Shown here one piece after another: positions 62,422 through 64,000 of a DNA stretch of 64,000 nucleotides (within the stretch, counting starts at the first letter, position 1; every line of letters starts with the position of its first letter). The stretch is from contig JAHBSO010000004.1 of the NCBI GenBank assembly GCA_019639075.1, positions 62,001 to 126,000 of the forward strand, in the 5' to 3' direction. Source of the DNA: Actinomycetota bacterium (GTDB lineage: Bacteria; Actinomycetota; Acidimicrobiia; Acidimicrobiales; Iamiaceae). The notes beneath the pieces were generated by a model. It was given only the letters and a program-made list of their open reading frames with translations. It was not told the origin of the DNA and searched no databases. The translations under genes and the position numbers were made by a program.

Positions 62422-64000
62422 TCAGGGATCGCCCGGCTGGAGGACCTCGACGACCTCCCGACGGGTGAGGCCGGCCCCGGCCAGGGCGGTCACGGGATCG
62501 GCGTCCAGGGGGATGGTGCCGAGGTCCTCCAGCGGAGAGAGCCGTGTGACCAGCACGGCACCGTCGATCCCGGCGATGCAGTAGGTCGCGTTGCAGCTCG
62601 ACCAGGAGGGGAAGGAGAAGCTCGCTCCGAGCCACGCGAAGTAGACGGGCGGCCCCTCGTCGTCGCACGTCGGCCAGGGGCCGGTGTCGCCACAACCCGA
62701 CCCGGGGTCGCTGGTGGGTTCGATCGGTGCCGCGCTGATGGTGATGGTGGTGTCGGAGGTGCCCTTGACGATCAGGTCGAACCCCGCCTGGCCGTAGCTG
62801 ACGAGCGAGTTGAGCATCCCGGCGGACGCCAGGATCGGCCCGATCAACGCGGCAGCGACCGTTCCGACAGCACCCTTGATCACGTTCTCGTTGAAGCAGA
62901 CGGTGAGGATCTGGACGACGAGCGATACGGACGGGTCACCCTCACGAGTGTTCTGCGCCGCGCAGTTGAGCACCTCGACCGTCTCGAGCTTCCCGGCGAC
63001 GGCATCCTTGTCCAGGAAGGGGACGAATCCCGCGATGGCGACGATGAAGTCGATCGACACCAGGAGCGACGTCGCCGAGTGCGCCAATCCGTCGTAGGTC
63101 GACGTGACGGTCGCTTCGGTCTTCGGGGGCACGGTGAACACGGCCCCGTCCCCAGGGGCGAGGGCGACCACCGAGTCGCCGGCGAGCGACGAGACCCACT
63201 CGGACAGGAACTCCGCGGACCCGGTCCCCGACAACTTCTCAGAGGTCCCCGCCGACGAGTCGAGCATCAACGTGTAACGGCGGCGGTTGGCGACCCGCAC
63301 CGTGACCGTCTCGTCGTCGGCGAGCTCGGTGCACCACAGCAGCGGGCCATCGGGGTTCGCCACCGTCACACGGTCTTCGGCATCCGGACCTGTGCACTCC
63401 GGTTCGTCGACGTCCTGGTACAGGCCCCCGGAGAGCGTCGACAACAGGTCCTTGAAGATCGCCGTGACCTTTCCCCAGGCCACCGACCAAAGCGAGATGC
63501 TGGAGAACTCCGACAGGGCCACCCGATACGTCGAGCCGCTCCACTCCCCCGGCGCTGCCTCGAGCTCACCGTCGTGTTCGTGCAGGGCGACGACGACCGG
63601 ATCGTCCTCATCGGGAGGAACGAACCGACGCGGATCGGGGAGGTCGAACACCACGGTGACCGGTGCCTCGAGCCGGCCCGACACGACCGACAACTCGATC
63701 GGGCCCGACACCACGTCGAACAGTTCGCCCGGCCCTTCGACGAGCTGGACCTGCTCCCCGACGATCTCGGCTCCATCGGAGAGCGCTCCCGGAGGAGCCT
63801 CGACCGTGACACCGTCGCCGACGGCGAAGATCTGGGTCTCGGACACGTCATCGGGCTCGGTGGTCGTCGACGGATCCTCCGTGGTGGTCGGCATCGTCGT
63901 GAAGGTGCCTCCACCGCGTTCGTGACGCCCTCGCTGGACGATCACGATCGCGGCGATCGCGGCGATGACCACGATCACTGCGACGACGACCAGCCAACGC
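62422..64000 (-). CDS. Large membrane-anchored surface protein (F), N terminus beyond window
   Basis: At least 525 residues are visible; the frame continues past base 64000 with hydrophobic residues, so the N terminus, perhaps with another zinc finger, is outside. A helix (IAAIAAIVIV) is followed by an Asp/Thr stalk. Next is a ZU5-like segment (VTVEAPPGALSDGAEI), and a beta-rich part with FDLPDPRRFVPPDEDD follows. Several long helical or hydrophobic segments (AVGTVAAALIGPILASAGML) lie near the end. Many cysteines. No catalytic motif recognised. It converges on protein E. Confidence 0.7.
   Translation of the reverse strand, partial: RWLVVVAVIVVIAAIAAIVIVQRGRHERGGGTFTTMPTTTEDPSTTTEPDDVSETQIFAVGDGVTVEAPPGALSDGAEIVGEQVQLVEGPGELFDVVSGPIELSVVSGRLEAPVTVVFDLPDPRRFVPPDEDDPVVVALHEHDGELEAAPGEWSGSTYRVALSEFSSISLWSVAWGKVTAIFKDLLSTLSGGLYQDVDEPECTGPDAEDRVTVANPDGPLLWCTELADDETVTVRVANRRRYTLMLDSSAGTSEKLSGTGSAEFLSEWVSSLAGDSVVALAPGDGAVFTVPPKTEATVTSTYDGLAHSATSLLVSIDFIVAIAGFVPFLDKDAVAGKLETVEVLNCAAQNTREGDPSVSLVVQILTVCFNENVIKGAVGTVAAALIGPILASAGMLNSLVSYGQAGFDLIVKGTSDTTITISAAPIEPTSDPGSGCGDTGPWPTCDDEGPPVYFAWLGASFSFPSWSSCNATYCIAGIDGAVLVTRLSPLEDLGTIPLDADPVTALAGAGLTRREVVEVLQPGDP

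Overview
The window is about 72% G+C, starts many genes with GTG, and is packed with four-base stop/start overlaps. It carries a SigR/RsrA thiol-stress pair, a TopA with a Lys/Ala-rich tail instead of zinc fingers, an F420-type nitroreductase and the F420-associated zinc metalloprotease. Together these point to an actinobacterium. A member of the Acidimicrobiia (Iamia/Ilumatobacter-like) would fit, but that is inference. There is no phage, transposase, CRISPR array or rRNA; one tRNA-Thr(CGT) is present. No gene-free stretch exceeds 300 bases.

Left part (1-24 kb). All genes from 7.3 kb to the left edge run leftwards: a receptor-type kinase, sigR, rsrA, a small membrane protein, a zinc metalloprotease, tilS, a truncated AAA ATPase, a vapBC-type module, then hpt-folE-folP. 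A PAS-PAS-GAF-GGDEF-EAL protein runs rightwards to tRNA-Thr. Next comes housekeeping on the minus strand (holB, tmk, topA). It lies downstream of a six-gene overlapping operon (DUF2064, molybdopterin oxidoreductase, membrane protein, methyltransferase, glycosyltransferase, mtnP). A response regulator, histidine kinase and GT-C-like membrane protein form a rightward operon. A dTDP-L-rhamnose-4-epimerase-like gene closes this part.

Middle part (24-52 kb). copA-csoR with a clear CsoR operator is divergent from a ClC chloride channel. A GGDEF-CDF transporter-ComB-CorA operon follows. Two similar catabolic modules lie about 10 kb apart, each with a Baeyer-Villiger-type flavin monooxygenase, a PF10118-like metal-dependent hydrolase, an SDR and a divergent TetR. 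Between them are an aldehyde dehydrogenase, the peroxide-defence operon ahpC-ahpF-oxyR, a cold-shock gene, an Ig-like surface protein and an epoxide hydrolase.

Right part (52-64 kb). Small conserved genes and a medium-chain reductase lead into a cluster of secreted or lipid-anchored hydrolases (SGNH esterase, alpha/beta hydrolase, GH3/LpqI-like). These are interleaved with single-pass membrane proteins that carry zinc ribbons. Three of these proteins match the RanBP2-type zinc-finger consensus exactly at the N terminus. This is the least explained and most interesting part of the window.

Three intergenic repeat families recur: a 27-bp imperfect palindrome (10 copies, 4 loci), a TTGAGCGAGCGGAGCGAGTC-type element (5 loci), and a 50-bp hairpin with a conserved loop (2 copies before holB). 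Most copies sit at 3' ends of transcription units and probably act as terminators or REP-like elements.
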